NCBI GenBank assembly: GCA_959347315.1
Contig: OY365816.1
Coordinates: 28,623,207 to 28,687,206 of the forward strand
DNA: 64,000 bases
From: Bimastos eiseni
Taxonomy: Eukaryota > Annelida > Clitellata > Crassiclitellata > Lumbricidae
Direction: 5' to 3'
The position numbers were made by a program, and so were the translations under genes. Below are positions 12,732 to 24,362 of this stretch, piece after piece. The notes beneath the pieces are model-generated. The model did no database searches and was not told the origin of the DNA. It saw only the letters and a list, made by a program, of their open reading frames with translations. Every line of letters starts with the position of its first letter. Position 1 is the first letter of the stretch.

Positions 12732-13300
12732 CCATTAATAAATATATCCTATTAACAAATATAAAATAAATATAGCGCATGATGAAGCGCCAGAGTACAA
12801 AGATTCGTTGAGTTTATTACCACCTATAGTTTCTAATATTCGCTAATCACGATAGACCAGGGTTGTGCAATTCGATTTCAAAGTCTCATGTAGGCTATTT
12901 CGTGTTCCTTATTTTGGTGTGCTATATGCGACCGTGCATACGTCAAAACCAAGAATCATGAGAAAAACTTTAAAACTTTAAAACCTAAGAACTTTCTTGA
13001 AAAACCCTTTACCAGAGCTGCTTGAAACTCCATGCAGGTCCTGTATTTTGTTTCAGACAACCTGAATGATCATTTTCTGGGCATGCTATCTTGATATTTG
13101 CTGATGTTTCAATAATTTCGTGTTTCATCCTGTCGCTAGATGACTCTACGTGGCCGGCATTTTAAACTAAAATTCAAGGTCTCCGATAAGTTGGGTAAAG
13201 TAGGATTGAAATTAGTTTAACATTTTTTTATTCATCACGACTGAGTGATTTGGAAGCCTGTGTAATTTAACTAAAACGTTCGAACAGCTTTTGAGTTGAA
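11511..13300. other. Divergent intergenic region
   Basis: About 1.8 kb between the starts of the SCAF1-like gene (minus) and ETFRF1 (plus). It may hold 5' UTRs and promoters of both. I find no clear coding exon, in particular no cysteine/histidine pattern of a RING or PHD finger on the minus strand. An (AT)n tract lies at 12692-12731. Confidence 0.55.
12692..12731. repeat. (AT)n microsatellite
   Basis: About 40 bp of alternating A and T with one G. Confidence 0.95.
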
Positions 13301-14271
13301 ATGGCTGCATCTAATAGATCGCAAGTTATTCAGCTGTACAGAAATGTAAGTGGTTTTTTTGTTTTGTCCTATCGCCAAAAAATAATTACGCATCATTGGA
13401 ATGTGAACTCTACAATCGTTGTATAAAATGTAATAATAGTAATGTTTGTTTATTATTTCAAACTTATGTGGCAGTAAGATTACACGACAGCAGCAACAGA
13501 GGATAACATTTTAACAGGAGTCGAATTTAGCCTGCAAAGCGCTCACCTATCGTGCTGCTCATTTTGTAGTCACCTCCCACGAGTTGAAGGCCGAGTCAAT
13601 CTTATGTGGCTAGCGGATATCCAACCCGCATCCTTCTGATCTTCGTGCCAGTGTGTTATCATCTGCCAGCCCCTGCGTTGAGCTATACTGCGATGGATTT
13701 TCACAGCCACAGTTCACTTTAATTGAAAATTTAGAAGAGAATGTTCCTTAGTTGGCGTTTTGTTAGTGCTTGTGGTACTTTTTTGTAGGTATCTTAAATG
13801 AAGAGGCATGATATAATGTATTATAATTTCATTTCAATATTCTGGTTTAAATATCAATTGCAGGGCCACATAAAATTATTACGCCTTTATGATGCATCTT
13901 TGGTTTCATTATTTTTGTTATAGATCCTAACATAACCATTTATTGTGTCTGCTGTTGTATTTATCATAATTACGGTAGTCTGTTTAGTTTTACCGCAAAT
14001 CTTGTGTATGTGTGTTTAGCTGCTCTACATGGGAAAGGATTATCCGAAAGGCTACGAGTACTTTCGTGGAAGAACGAAAGCCGCATTTGTCAAGAACCGC
14101 GACGTCACAGACCCAGAAACCATACAGATGCTGATCGCACGAGGCGAATTCGTCCTCAAAGAACTTGAGGCACTGTACATGCTTCGCAAATACAGGACAC
14201 TTAAACAGAGGTACTATGCACAAGATGATGACGATTTGAAAAACAAGGACGATGTATCAAAAGACAGATGA
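13301..14271 (+). CDS. ETFRF1: Electron transfer flavoprotein regulatory factor 1 (LYR motif protein 5)
   Basis: Two exons, 13301-13345 (15 codons, donor AAT|GTAAGT) and 14020-14271 (83 codons plus stop, acceptor GTTTAG), phase 0, 98 aa; human ETFRF1 is 90 aa. The protein starts [15 protein letters not shown] and continues [15 protein letters not shown]. The LYR motif (L-Y-R, residues 12-14) is split from the rest by the intron. The C-terminal part reads [18 protein letters not shown], nearly the same as the human protein. Known role: a small mitochondrial matrix LYR protein that binds ETF, displaces FAD and lowers electron transfer from acyl-CoA dehydrogenases, working with the acyl carrier protein. 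The tail is acidic (DDDD) then charged. A polyadenylation signal AATAAA lies at 15282-15287. The identification is firm. Confidence 0.95.
13445..13700 (-). mobile_element. tRNA-derived SINE copy, family S2
   Basis: It shares ACAGGAGTCGAATTTAGCCT and GCTGCTCATTTT stretches with copies at 17285-17560 and 20735-20960. The far end (about 13620-13690) corresponds to the tRNA-like head on the minus strand, with a degraded B box. It lies in the ETFRF1 intron. Confidence 0.6.
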
Positions 14272-15972
14272 TCCTCTGCCGTCCAATTCTGACCTAAACG
14301 ACATCAACCTTAACAGCTACTCTCCCTCTTCGATCTTCTGGCAACTAGACTCAGACCTCTTTTGGACAACCCCTCTGCGCTCGACTGTTGAGTGGTGCTG
14401 TCGAATTTCAACTAGACTATTATGATTGTTGGCCTACCGGTGTATCTGTGATACAGCAGAACTTGCTACTGTGAGGGTTCTGAGCCCTGAAAATGTAATG
14501 AAAGCCTGCTCAGACAATGCAGTGGTTAGAACGTTCATCTGAATGACTTTCTGTTGAATGACTTTGTGTAGGGCAGTGTGTGAAGTTCACAGCATCCACT
14601 TAAAAATTTTAATGTCTAGTCTCTGTGGGAGTTTTTGTGATTGGTATTTGCTGAGGATGGCTTGATCAGCTGAGTTGGTTGAATTTCTTTGGAGAATTTC
14701 AACGATTGGCAGATGTTTTGGTATATTGGATTTGTTTTGCTCGTTTTTTTGATCTCAGAGCTTGGGATCCTTGCATTTCGGACCCCTTTGGAGTCTGACC
14801 TAGAACCGATTTCCCTGCTTACCACCTATCGATTATGTTTTGACTAAGTGCCTGGGAGTGACTACTATTCTTAAGAGGTGTAGAAATTTCTGGAGTTATG
14901 ATTACGTGTGATGAGGTTGGTGGATTCTATTGGTTATTATAATTAGGTTTAATCTTTTTGGGTGTTTGCAAGGTTTGAATCGGCTATTTGATTCATTAAT
15001 TAATTCGTGATAATACTGTAGCTGATTATATTTGTTAGAACATGGCTTCGCAACCTGTGGTATGCAAACCGATGTCGCGAACCTTCGAGTTGCCGGTCTG
15101 TAAAGTGAATTAAGAAACAGAAACTTTGAAAAGTCATAGCAATATACACAAGGCTGTCATTTTAGATGGCAATATTGTCAAAGAATTGTATGCATTTAAA
15201 TCATTCTGCTGCCATCTTTTCTTCCAGGACGGCATAAAATTTTATTTTGAAATCTTGATATGTACACGGATGAAGCTATATAATAAAGTTAAAGAGAGAT
15301 AGCTGTCTTCTTATTACTGATGGGGTAGTTTTGCAGCATGTGTTTCTGGGGTTGCTCAAATTCTATCGTTTATAATTATCCCCTATCTGACTCGGTCTTT
15401 GTGTGGTGCTTCTGTTTTTGCCATGTTCTTAAGACTTTTCTTTTCACACTGGGGAGGAGCACCTCTGCTTAGGTTGTACTGGGGAAGCACTACATTGTAT
15501 ATAAATCTGTAAATACAATACATTGATATTGAAACACTATGAATACTAATGGTTAATCTTAAAATATACTTAAAACAGCTAGACATAGTGGAATAAATTA
15601 AAGGGATAAATGTAACAAGCAAATAGGACCATTGCTGTCAGCTGACTTATTTTTGGCGAGTGTTCTGAATTCCGGTACATTGTGTGAGCACTTCTGTGAA
15701 GATCTTCAATAAAGGGAAATTTGCATTCATTCGGTAGGTGGGGGTATGCGTAAAATTGTGAATTAACTGCGTTGGGCTAGGTTGTTATTTAAGATGTGAT
15801 ATAGCGAAGATGATGAGGGTCGTTCTCATTTGTCCGGGCTTCTGATTGGGATGTAATTAGAGGCAGTGGCGTGGTTTCAATGCGGCAAGTAGACAGTGAC
15901 GGCTGACGAAATATCAAATTGTTTGAGCTGGGACTATAATTGGTCCCAGGTTTGAGGCAGAAGACTTGCTGC

Positions 15973-15975
<3 letters not shown>

Positions 15976-16024
<49 letters not shown>
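15976..16024. repeat. (AT)n microsatellite
   Basis: About 49 bp of uninterrupted AT dinucleotides. Confidence 0.97.
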
Positions 16025-16027
<3 letters not shown>

Positions 16028-16453
16028 AGAGGAATGTGGTATAGGGTTTCGGTTGACTGACGAAAACCAGACAGGTGCGGATTGAGTAAAGTTGGAAGTC
16101 AAATAGTCATTGACCCGAATGAGGAATGACGGAAAGTTTTCTGGTTTAGTTGCTTATTTTGCGACAAATCATATCATCCAGAATGATTTTGTTTACATAG
16201 GTGAAATCCCCTGGACCTTTAAGCGTATTGAAACACGGTCTCATTCATAAAACACGTTTTTGCATAATATTTGTGCAAAACTGAACCCAGATATAATGGC
16301 GACCGAAGGGCAACAACGCGGAAAGGCGTTGCAGTAAAAGTTATAACCGTGGCCACCTGGCATTCGACAGATAAAACTGAGTCATAACAGTTATTTACTG
16401 TTTATCGTCCGATTCGCTGAAGCCTCCTGGCGATTGGAGGATGCTGTCTGCCT

Positions 16454-16457
<4 letters not shown>

Positions 16458-16512
<55 letters not shown>
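16458..16512. repeat. (AT)n microsatellite upstream of the 4E-BP start
   Basis: About 55 bp of AT dinucleotides, 144 bp before the 4E-BP start codon, so probably at the promoter or in the 5' UTR. Confidence 0.95.
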
Positions 16513-16515
<3 letters not shown>

Positions 16516-16655
16516 GGAGGATGCGCTGATAAGCGCATTGGACGCAGAAGTTGAGACGCAGAATCTTGCGGCGCAGTAGTGAATCTGATTTGGTTCTCCA
16601 CACATCGTCTGTTACAAAGAACTCTGCGTTTTCTTTCTTCGTCGTAGCCTTCAAG

Positions 16656-19433
16656 ATGTCCGTTGACAGTCGCCAGAAACAGAAGCGGATCGTTGCTATG
16701 TCATCGTCGTTGTCGTCATTGTCTTCGTCGGCGTCGTCTTCACCCATTTACGGGTCGACCCCGGGGGCAATCACCCCGTACTCTATGACACCGAGAGGTA
16801 AGACAATGGCTATTACGTAATCAGTGGCAATTTACAGTCACAATAATAATAATGATAACTGTCTTTTACTGCGACACTGACAATCACGCAATATGATGAC
16901 AGGTACAGTACGAACACATGATGGCATGTTATTAGAGGCGGCGATCCCGGGGGTTCCGAGGGGGACAAGTCCCCCCACCTTTTACTGAGAGATGACACGT
17001 TATACGTTTGTTCCCCGAATTTCTTACCCCTCTCATTGGATGTCCTCCCCACCTCTCAACCGAGATCGCCGCTTCTGACAGGAGTCTAATTTGACTGTCG
17101 GCAGCCATGCAAGTCGCCTATTACATTTTACATGATGCCAAATACTTCAGAGGCCTAGGCTATTATATTTGCGCATCTACGCTGAGAAGACAAGCAGTCA
17201 CCTGACAATAGGAGCAATTGGTATGAAGTGTCAGCGTCTTCGTTTTCTTGGCCTCTGCAAATGAAAAGTGATAAAAAATAATTTTCGATTGATTTTGAAC
17301 TGACAAGTCGCAGTATGATTACCAGCATATAGTGACCGACTGATGGCAAATTACTACAGAAGTCGAATTTATCTGTCAACTGCCATGCAGGGCGCCAAGT
17401 ACATCTAAGTTAACCAACGCCGCCTAGCGAAAGAAGGACTATTCAACCTTACGGGGATGTATACCGGTTTCGAACTGGGCTCCTTAGGTCTGCCTCTCCG
17501 TGTGTTATCCATTACTCTACGGACCCCAGGTGGCGGTGGTGGTCGGAGTACCGAATAACCCTCTCCCTTGCCATCTCTTCTTCATACCGATGGTGCATGC
17601 GCATTGAAACCTAGTTTACAAGGAAGAGCAGTTGGAGCAGAAATATCGATGCAAATGCCCAATGGCAGGGATTTTGTTCCACGACCCTTTTGTTGACCAT
17701 CCAACACCCTACCACTGTAAAGGTCCTACTCTTGCACCCCGTGTAAGCATTGTGTAATGGCATGGCTAGGGCCAGTGTCATGGTTGTCAAAACATACCTT
17801 GGGCAGAGGTGGAGAAGGGGACGGTCCCCTCCGAAATTTCCGGTAGAGGGGATGAAACTGCTTATCTCCCCTGCAATATTTCATTGAAATTTTGTCCGTC
17901 CTGTCCCCCATGACCAGGACCACATCTTCGCCTATGACCAAAACATATTACATATATTACCAAAGTAATTTAATGTTAATGTAGTAAATCTTCAAAAATT
18001 TATCAGCATCAACAATATTAGTCACTGTCCAGCTTAAACGACGGTGCTACATTAGAGCATATACGCAACAACCAGGGTGCCTCTGTTCGTTCCGATCAAA
18101 ATCCGGGGAGGTCAAAGTGGAGGTCAAAATCTGGTGTTGTTTATATGTTGCTCACGGGACAACTGACAAAAACATGACATGAGTTAGTTGCCTGGACCCG
18201 CCACCCCCACCGACCGCAGCACCCTTTCAATTACTCAGCTGAGGGGTTGTAGGCAAACTCCCCCGCACCACAATCGAAACACGTACAGAGGTCATGGTAA
18301 AGTTAATCTGCTCAAAGTTTGCAGGCTAAATTTGGAGAGAAGAAAAACACTGACCCCAAAATTAAAACGTTCGAAATGCAAGCAAACAGTGTAAGTCTGT
18401 TCGTCTGTTTGCGTGCTGCTCCCTCAGTTTGCACCCCTCGCCGTGAGCTGCCCAGGGGACTCTTGTCTTGACTACCCTCTCGGCTCACTCCACCTCTGTT
18501 CGTGTTTGACCTAAAGCTAAAAAGACTGTTTAGTCTTAATGTTTTACTATGACACCGTATACCTACGGTTCTATGTCCTTCGTGAATTGCTATTCTATAG
18601 CTGCAAGTTGTTATTGTAAATTGTTATTGTAAATTGTTATTGTAAATTGTTATTGTAAATTATTATTGTAAATTGTGATTAATTGCAGATGTAAATTGTA
18701 CTTGCAAGTATATTTTGGTTTTAGATTATAGCCTACCTGTAAGTTATGGTTGTTAGTTGAAACTGTACAGTGTAATTGTAAATTATTATAACTGTTAACT
18801 GTTGCCCTACATTCAACAAAATTTTAAATTGTAACTGTAAATCATCGATGTAACTTGCAGCCCTAAATTTTTGTTGTATCTTGTAGTTAGAAATTGTTAT
18901 CAGCAGCCTATAATATAGCGCCGCTACAAAATGCAGTCCATTGTATAAACTGAAGGCGCACCAAAATCAGGCCTTGTTTCGGGTAGATGCACCGAGAATC
19001 TAGTCCAACCAGATTCCTTGAGACCAACATGAAGGTGTTTACCAGATAGCTGATCTCTGATTGGACGCACCTTAAGGGTCAAGGCCTGGCAATAAATTAT
19101 CGCGTTGTTTACCAAATCCCGCTCCCATAAGAAGTGCTTTTGTCCTCCTCTTTGTTAGTCAGGTCTGTCTGACTCTGCTTGTCTGTCTCTCTTTATCATC
19201 TATGTCTGGTTGAACGGATGGCTTCCGTTGTCTGTCTGTCTGTCTGTCTATGTCTGCCTATTTTCTAGTGGGCTGAACTGTGTGAAACGAAAAATCTGCC
19301 TGTAAGCAGAGATGACGTATAGAACGAAGGCTTTGAGTTACTTGGAAGTATTTATCACAGGTTGATATGCGTTTGTTCCAGTTAAGAGATTCTATCAAGG
19401 CCAGAGGAGTGGAGGACGAGAGAGAGACAGAGA

Positions 19434-19494
<61 letters not shown>

Positions 19495-22400
19495 GGAGGA
19501 AGGGCATTGGTATCGCATATTCTATATGCATGTTGAAAAAGGTCAGAGTACAATTAGGCCAATACACACGCAGTCAGATAGACAGACAGACAGACAGGCA
19601 GGCACACACACACACCACAATTGATATGATTACACTGATGGGCTTAAACAAGAGCACCCGGGCTTGTTGGCGGAAAGAGCTTGTTGGCGGAAAAAGACCA
19701 TAGGCTTTTATTGTTCTTTGGAAAACACAAAATTTCTGGCCCCGTCGATTAACAACCACACTCAATGCAATAATCCAAATGATCTATAAGGACTCAAAGG
19801 AGAACTGGAAAACGCACTTCGACCGAGAAAGACGTCAAACTGACATCATCAACATTGAACATTGAGTGTAAATCACATGACTGTAGGGTAATGATTTCCT
19901 GTGCATTCCCAATATTCACCATTCGCTCACTCTACAAAATTAAGGTAGACGTCATGCTGATACTGGTTTTAACTGTTCCACATGTTAGTTTGGGCTTTAG
20001 TCTCGCGATAGCAAGATTTCTTACTAATTTGCTTTCGTATGTGGCTTCAAAGTCATGAGTGTCCCAGATATATCGCAGCTGATTGGTCATTAGAGCGTCA
20101 TCCTAGAACTGCAGCCGCTTGTGGGAAATGTTTGATCATATAATGGACCTACTAGAGGCGCTTTATAAATGTTTGAATACAATGCAATACGTCGCCCTCC
20201 TTCTATATTCAGGCGTTGGCCGGCACTGCCACAGTCTGCAGGGTGCAAGATGTTACGTGTAGTTTTACATAGATATGTTGAATGTTGGCGTTTTTAGCTA
20301 GTCATCAATGACTCACTGCGGTGTCTACGTAAAGGAGGGGGTGCTGTGGCCTTTTCTTTCAACCGTTTGATTACTTATTATGCGTGTACAAAAACATGAC
20401 AAGGATATCTAACCTCAGTTGCCTTTCTTTGCCTGATTGCCAACCTAAGAATAGGCTTTTTGCTAACCCAACAGCTGGCCGACTCACTTCCACCCCTTGC
20501 TCCCTCCCTCCCAGCGAAGCGAAAGGTCGTTAACTTTGCCCTCCACTCGCGCTGATGACGCATTCTATTCGATTTTTTACGCTGACTTATCCTTCGGTCA
20601 TGGCTTCTCTGCGGTTCTAGTCATTTACGTAGCCTGCTCATTTGGTTTATTAATATTCATGAGCCTGGGTGTCAGTCGACAGTCGTTACTCCGTGCAACG
20701 TCCGACCATCATCGTTTTTAAACGATCTTTCCTTTATTTTTTCAAGCTGGCAAGAATGCAACGAGATTAAAAATCGTAGCATCACAATAAATTATTTATT
20801 ACAGAAGTCAAATTTAACAGTATGGGAAGCCACGAACGGCTGCTGCTCATTTTACCAAGGCCATCTGGCGAATGAAGGGCTGAGGCGACCTTTGAGAGAC
20901 TAGCAGAATCGATACGTCGTAGCTGGTGTTCTGTCATGCCGGCTGTAGTGTCACCATCATCCTAAATCCCCTCCGCGTTGACGAGGCCAGGGCGCTCAAG
21001 GCCAAGAGCCTAAGGATCAATAACCAGGCCAGCTATTGTCTGAGTCCACAAGGTCGAGTTAAATAGCTATAATTATAATCGACGATGCTAAACGAGTTTT
21101 CTGTGAAAACATTAAAAGATTGTTAACCTCAACTGGCCATGTACACGTGTCATATTTTATGCGAAACTATCAAAAATCGAAGAAGGCAATTTGATATGCA
21201 TTAATATGCAAATTCTAGAGGGAACGAATAATTCCTAAGACGAGCCAAACGCGTAGGTTACCTAATGTAATGTAAATTTTCGGAAATTTCTCAGCGCCCA
21301 CAAAAGCCACGTCACTGAGGTCAACTTATTCACCGGCGCTGTCCAAGATCAAATCCTTGATTATCCTTCCAACAGTCTCTGAACTTGCCAACATAGCAGA
21401 TGTCAAACTCCTTTTCTTCGTATTCTCCCACTCAAAGACAACTTGCAATTTTATTTATCCCCAGTTCATAATACAATAAATTGAGTAATATTGTTTTATT
21501 TCGATTACAACGAATTCACTAGGCCTAGGCCTACTACTAAAAATTTGAACCAACAATTGAAAATATTTTAAGTGAAAAAAACTTCTTAGTTATTTTAATT
21601 TAAAATGGCAGATATTTAGTAATGATTATTACTTTCGATGAAAACAGCTGTTTCTTTTGTCAATATCAGGAACTCGTATTATGTACGATCGTCAGTTTCT
21701 GCTCGAATGTCGCAACTCGCCGTTGGCCAGAAGTCCTCTTCAGAACCTGCCCAACATCCCAGGGGTCACGTGTGACCTAGATGCTCCGAAAGCCAGCAAA
21801 TCAGCGTCGAAGAAGCGAAGTAAAAGAAGTCGCAAGGGGAGCAAGGAAAAGAGAGCAAGTCCCGAAGGTGATGAAACATTTTAAACAAATAATTATTGTC
21901 TCTGCAATAATCTAAATCGCCAATATAAATATAGGTAGGGCCTTACTGAAACTGTTATGGATGCGTTGTAAAATAGATCTATATCGTCAGCTTAAATTTA
22001 TTGTAGTTACGAAATTAGATGGTCATTAAAACACTGATTTTGATAGCGCATAGCTGTTGGCTAGTTGAAATGCTAGCGAAGCTCGGTGCCCATCAACACT
22101 TAGCCAATACTACTAACAGATGACTAGGGGCCATCCATATGTTACGAACGCCAAAAAATCGGATTTTCAGACCCCTTTATTTTTTTAAGCATCATATCTA
22201 ACACCTTAAATTTGTTAACTGTTATGAAGAAATAACAATACTTGCATTTTAAAGTAATAATGCTACATAAAATTCATTAAGCAGGATTATAGTCTGTGAT
22301 TGGGTTTACAGTTCTGATTTTAATATACCGTATTGTGGACGTCTTAATCAGACATTTATATTTGTGTACGTACATATTTTCGGGACCCCATCCCCCACCG

Positions 22401-22655
22401 TACGCACAATTGCCGAAATTCGAAACTCCTCTCCTCCCTTGCTGCATACGTAATATGTGGACGGACCCTAGCCTTACTACCCAGCTTCGCCTGGGATTGA
22501 ATATTGAAATCAGACGCTGGGCCAATTTGCCACTGAAATACTTAAATTGCTTTCGTGTATTTGTACCATATACATCGATTTGACGTTGACATTTTTGATG
22601 GTGTTTTTTCCTTTCAGATGTCGTTGAAGAACATCAGTTCCAACTGGATTTGTAA
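16656..22655 (+). CDS. EIF4EBP: Eukaryotic translation initiation factor 4E-binding protein (4E-BP)
   Basis: Three exons: 16656-16797 (donor GAGAG|GTAAGA), 21670-21867 (donor GAAG|GTGATG) and 22618-22655 (acceptor TTTCAG), phases 1 and 1, 125 aa; vertebrate 4E-BPs are 100-120 aa. Residues 53-59 are YDRQFLL, the Y-x-x-x-x-L-phi eIF4E-binding motif, set in [19 protein letters not shown] exactly as in vertebrate 4E-BPs. The priming sites correspond to GSTPG and YSMTPRG (mTORC1 sites T37/T46 in human), followed by NSP and RSP sites and the second binding loop LPNIPGVT. The last exon ends [14 protein letters not shown] fits the TOS motif that recruits Raptor (FEMDI in human). The protein blocks cap-dependent translation until phosphorylated. 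Odd: a Lys/Arg/Ser-rich stretch (about residues 88-110) lies between the loop and the TOS. AATAAA at 22966-22971. Confidence 0.96.
16933..17077. mobile_element. Short non-autonomous DNA transposon, hAT-like, old copy
   Basis: Ends match as inverted repeats (TAGAGGCGGCGATCC against GATCGCCGCTTCTG on the other side), and the interior (AAGTCCCCCCACCTTTTA, TTCTTACCCCTCTCATTG) is shared with the element at 50993-51144. No clear target-site duplication survives here. In intron 1 of the 4E-BP gene. Confidence 0.75.
17285..17560 (-). mobile_element. tRNA-derived SINE, family S2
   Basis: On the minus strand the head has an A box TAGAGTAATGG (17519-17509, 10 of 11 to consensus) and a B box AGTTCGAAACC (17475-17465), 34 bp apart, as in tRNA promoters. 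The body runs toward 17285 and shares ACAGAAGTCGAATTTA with the copies at 13445 and 20735. In intron 1 of the 4E-BP gene. Confidence 0.7.
18606..18690. repeat. Tandem repeat, 13-bp unit
   Basis: About six copies of TTGTTATTGTAAA in 4E-BP intron 1. Confidence 0.9.
19420..19500. repeat. (AG)n microsatellite
   Basis: A long AG tract, with TGTC repeats at about 19230 and ACAG/ACAC repeats at 19575-19617 nearby. Open frames through it are repeat artefacts. Confidence 0.95.
20180..20265 (+). mobile_element. Dispersed repeat family D, copy 1
   Basis: Carries GTCGCCCTCCTTCTATATTC then GGCACTGCCACAGT, matching the core shared by copies at 28435, 30245, 30340, 32835, 39715 and 63185. Element type unknown. 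Confidence 0.5.
20735..20960 (-). mobile_element. SINE family S2, degraded copy
   Basis: Shares ACAGAAGTCAAATTTAACAG and GCTGCTCATTTTACC with the other S2 copies. The tRNA-like end is not well preserved. Confidence 0.5.
22125..22470. mobile_element. MITE with about 20-bp inverted repeats and TA target site
   Basis: The left end GGGGCCATCCATATGTTACG and the right end CGTAATATGTGGACGGACCC are imperfect inverted repeats, each flanked by TA. About 346 bp, no transposase. In intron 2 of the 4E-BP gene. Superfamily not certain; TA duplication fits Tc1/mariner-like, ISL2EU-like or similar. Confidence 0.75.
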
Positions 22656-24362
22656 ACTGTAAGATTCTATGAAGCATCTTGCCAGTAGATGACGACAAAC
22701 CATGGCCTTTGAAAGCGACGTTTATTTCGAATCGTTAAAATGCATTTAAAGAACCGTTTTGCACGAAACCGATATAATCTGGTGCAATTTCTAGTAATCT
22801 GTGATTGGACAGTTTCAATTTCTCAAAAAGACTGCGAATGGCCGATATGTATAGGGCTTCAGGCATTAACTTCGAATCTGAATTCAAGTCTATTGACAAG
22901 GAATTATAGTAATCGTTGGTAGTATTATCTCGTTGTTTTAGGCCATAAAATGCCTTGTGATATGCAATAAATTGTATCCACAAATTGAGCAAGTGGAGTT
23001 TGCTCGGTTTTGTAAATACATGAACACACTAGAAATTAATGTAATGTTTCTGATTAATTTCCATTTAAACATCTTGTTTACCCAGAAGTTAATGTAGTCA
23101 GTCATTTATATAGAACCTTTGAGTTTTGCAAAAGCATGGAGGGTGGAGTTTGTCTACAGATATTTATTACCAATAAAGCAACGCTCAAAATCAAATGGAA
23201 TGTTTTAAAATTGCTATCGAAACATGCAAAGCTCAGTTGTCAACGTAAAAATCAAATCAAATAGACTTCTAGAATGCTGGTAATTAACAATGTTTATGCT
23301 TTAAATAACTAATTACATGACATCATGAATGCCTAATCATAAAAATATATTTTCCCATTCAGAGGAATGTTGAAAGAAGCACACAACAGATTAATTAATT
23401 ATTCAAGTCAACGAATTTCTACACGATTGGCAAGAGCTTTTTCAAGGCAAAACATCGTATTTTTTAGATGCTGTCATACCAGAAATTACTAACAAGTAAT
23501 AACATTTTAAGATACATACAAGTACGTGTATTTGCTATTATCCGTCAAGCATCATTTTACAACTTCGGTTGGTCCGGCTTCATGGCATCTGTGTTTCAGC
23601 TGCTGGAAATTATTGCATCAATTTGTAGACAATAAAATCTTGCAGAATCCCATCACATCTGAGGAAGTACAGTTTAAGAATTTTTTGGCAAATGAGATCA
23701 CATTTATACAACTGAGTAGCTCCTTTCGTAATGTACGAAATCTTTCACCGAATTCAAAATAATGCTAGAACACTTTCACACCTCGTCAAACGTTAGCTAT
23801 TTACCGGAGTGGAACTGCTCTCCAGCATATAAGCTAAATGCACACCACATTCCAAACCCAAATTCATTAATAAGGCCACATATAAAGCACTTGTAAAGGA
23901 TCATCAAAAGGAAAAATATTAAGCATCTTAAAATAATTGAGTAAATTATCTCCTGAGAAAAACTTCAAGTCCAGCAATAACAAGAAGTCTAATCTTCAGA
24001 ATCGCCTTCTAAAGCTCAAGACAACAAAGATAAATGAACATGATTTGACCTACATGACAAGCAACATATGGTTTTAGATGTTAGCTCCTACACCTGAAAC
24101 AATTGTTCTGTCTACATAAAATGTTCACACAACAGAATCACCAAGAAAACGGGTAACACTTCACAAAGCGAAATAACATGATAAGGCTACAAAACTGTTA
24201 CAAACATTACAGAAAACAAGGAAAATATTTTGAGAGTCAAACTCCAAGCAGATTACGTAATAACGGCACACAAATCTATACGGGAAAAAATTTAATGCAG
24301 CCGAACGAGCTTTGCAAGACGAAGAAAACAACTGACGTAAAATCTAAACAAAGATCTCTTTT
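22656..24362. other. Convergent intergenic region
   Basis: Between the 4E-BP stop and the GALNT-like stop. AATAAA at 22966-22971 fits the 4E-BP mRNA, and TTTATT at 23163-23168 could be the minus-strand signal for the GALNT-like mRNA. AT-rich with no recognisable exon. Confidence 0.6.

Larger units (their letters stand above)
14272..16655. other. ETFRF1 3' UTR and intergenic region
   Basis: Holds the likely ETFRF1 3' UTR (AATAAA at 15282-15287, another at about 15709) and then the 5' region of the 4E-BP gene. Two long (AT)n tracts lie at 15976-16024 and 16458-16512. No other coding frame has recognisable content. Confidence 0.6.
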
